In this document: in pieces, positions 43,266-44,020 of the stretch
How the letters are laid out: the number at the start of each line of letters is the position of its first letter
Position numbering within the stretch: position 1 is the first letter of the stretch
Position numbers and translations under genes: made by a program
The notes under the pieces: model-generated
Told to the model about the DNA's origin: nothing
The model's database searches: none
The model's input: the letters and a program-made list of their open reading frames with translations, nothing else
Assembly: GCA_003249645.1 (NCBI GenBank)
Contig: QKIH01000051.1
Location: 1-44,020, forward strand
DNA length: 44,020 bases
Source: Desulfobulbaceae bacterium
GTDB taxonomy: Bacteria; Desulfobacterota; Desulfobulbia; Desulfobulbales; Desulfocapsaceae
Direction of reading: 5' to 3'

Positions 43266-44020
43266 TCATGCAAGATGGCCGGCGACACAATCCACCGCAC
43301 TGAATTTATCGGGACACCGCTGCTTGCACATTCCGCACCGGATACAGATATCCTGATCGATCACATGCACCTGCTTTCTTTCACCACTGATCGCCCCGAC
43401 AGGACATACCTGGGCACAGGCCGTACATCCGCGACATCGGTCAGCTGAAATCACAAATGATATCAAAGCGCTGCAGGAAAGAGCCGGGCAGCTCTTTTCC
43501 CGGATATGGGCTTCGTACTCATTCCTGAAATAATGGATGGTCGTCAGCACCGGGTTCGCGGCACTTTTGCCGAGTCCGCAAAGAGATCCGGCATTGACTG
43601 CCTTGCCGATTTCTACCAGATAATCGATATCACCTTCCTTGCCCTCACCCTTAACGATATCTTCCAGTATATTGAGCATCTGTTTCGTGCCGAGTTTACA
43701 CAGAGTACACTGGCCGCAGGATTCTTTCTGAGTAAAATCAAGGAAGTATCTGGCGATATCAACCATACAGGTCGACTCGTCCATAACCACCAGACCGCCT
43801 GAACCCATCATTGCACCTGCCGAAAGAAGCGAGTCGTAATCAACCGGGGTATCGAGAAAGGACTCCGGCAGGCAGCCGCCGGACGGGCCGCCTGACTGGA
43901 TTGCCTTAAAGGTTTTGCCGCCGACAATTCCACCGCCGATATCGAAAATGATCTCACGCAGCGTTGTTCCCATGGGGACTTCAATCAACCCGCAGTTTTC
44001 AACCATGCCGGTAAGGGCAA
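43266..44020 (-). CDS. NuoF/HydB-like NADH-binding iron-sulfur subunit, 5' partial
   Basis: The reading frame is open to the window edge at 44020, so the N-terminal part (with the FMN/NADH site start) is missing; about 251 residues are visible. What is present: GGPSGGCLPESFLDTPVDY, GSGGLVVMDESTCMVDIARYFLDFT, then the [4Fe-4S] site ESCGQCTLCKLGTKQM, and a C-terminal two-cluster ferredoxin extension (CRGCTACAQVCPVGA, CIRCGMCKQRCPDKF), as in HydB/HndC of bifurcating hydrogenases and NAD-linked formate dehydrogenases. It likely passes electrons between NAD(H) and FdhA. It lies 15 bases upstream of fdhA. Confidence 0.92.
   Translation of the reverse strand, partial: ALTGMVENCGLIEVPMGTTLREIIFDIGGGIVGGKTFKAIQSGGPSGGCLPESFLDTPVDYDSLLSAGAMMGSGGLVVMDESTCMVDIARYFLDFTQKESCGQCTLCKLGTKQMLNILEDIVKGEGKEGDIDYLVEIGKAVNAGSLCGLGKSAANPVLTTIHYFRNEYEAHIREKSCPALSCSALISFVISADRCRGCTACAQVCPVGAISGERKQVHVIDQDICIRCGMCKQRCPDKFSAVDCVAGHLA

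Noticed and set aside
41994..43448. 484-codon plus-strand ORF opposite fdhA and the nuoF-like gene
   Set aside because: It is antisense to strongly conserved iron-sulfur genes and its translation shows no domain; a by-product of codon bias on the other strand.
1..44020. CRISPR arrays, insertion sequences, phage genes, tRNA or rRNA genes
   Set aside because: None seen on reading both strands; no transposase motifs, no regularly spaced repeats and no tRNA-like cloverleaf noticed.

Overview
The window looks like the chromosome of an anaerobic, flagellated, Gram-negative bacterium, most likely a Desulfobacterota (delta-proteobacterial sulfate or sulfur metaboliser of the Desulfobulbales type). 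This is inferred from gene content, not from a marker gene: no rRNA, tRNA or ribosomal protein lies here. The pointers are a Wood-Ljungdahl-type methylenetetrahydrofolate reductase cluster (hdrA-mvhD-metV-metF), a selenocysteine formate dehydrogenase beside a NuoF-like subunit, rubrerythrin, a CooT-family protein, a TRAP transporter under a sigma-54 two-component system, a PEP-CTERM protein, a TolC-type outer-membrane protein and flagellin.

Layout. 1-5.7 kb: end of a TDT-family anion channel, a DOMON-like protein, an orphan 58-residue protein, a 901-residue DUF748 envelope protein and a HAD phosphatase. 5.9-10.2 kb: AEC and SLC13 (DASS) organic-acid transporters, an acyl-CoA thioesterase and a RelE/ParE-like protein carrying a four-cysteine insertion. 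10.6-11.3 kb: an isolated PEP-CTERM gene with a perfect 18-bp hairpin after it. 11.5-16.7 kb: the hdrA-mvhD-metV-metF operon; mvhD has an in-frame UGA at the position of a family cysteine (selenocysteine), and hdrA is interrupted by an exact 8-bp tandem duplication. 16.8-19.8 kb: flagellin, an EAL-HDOD protein and a PilZ protein. 19.9-20.9 kb: a YheT-type hydrolase. 21.3-28.9 kb: hybrid sensor kinase, NtrC-type response regulator and TRAP transporter dctPQM, with a good sigma-54 promoter and three copies of an 18-bp palindrome ahead of dctP. 29.2-32.4 kb: two small zinc-binding proteins, two CBS-domain proteins, a CooT-like protein with a His8-tailed partner, and rubrerythrin. 32.4-37 kb: a Bcr/CflA drug-efflux protein divergent from a MarR regulator with a clear promoter-operator, then a TolC-like protein and a GYF-AIM24 protein. 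37-40 kb: a small membrane protein, a UMF1-type MFS protein and a tandem UspA protein. 39.9-44 kb (minus strand): a nuoF/hydB-like gene cut by the window edge, the selenoprotein fdhA and a DUF533/TerB-like gene.

How the genes fit together. The window combines C1 metabolism (formate dehydrogenase, methylene-THF reductase with HdrA/MvhD electron-transfer subunits, a candidate nickel-handling pair) with uptake of organic acids (TRAP, SLC13, AEC, TDT). Both redox enzymes use UGA as selenocysteine, and in both a hairpin with a 6-bp stem and a 5-nt loop sits 12-16 nt after the UGA, so a simple gene caller will split each into two ORFs.
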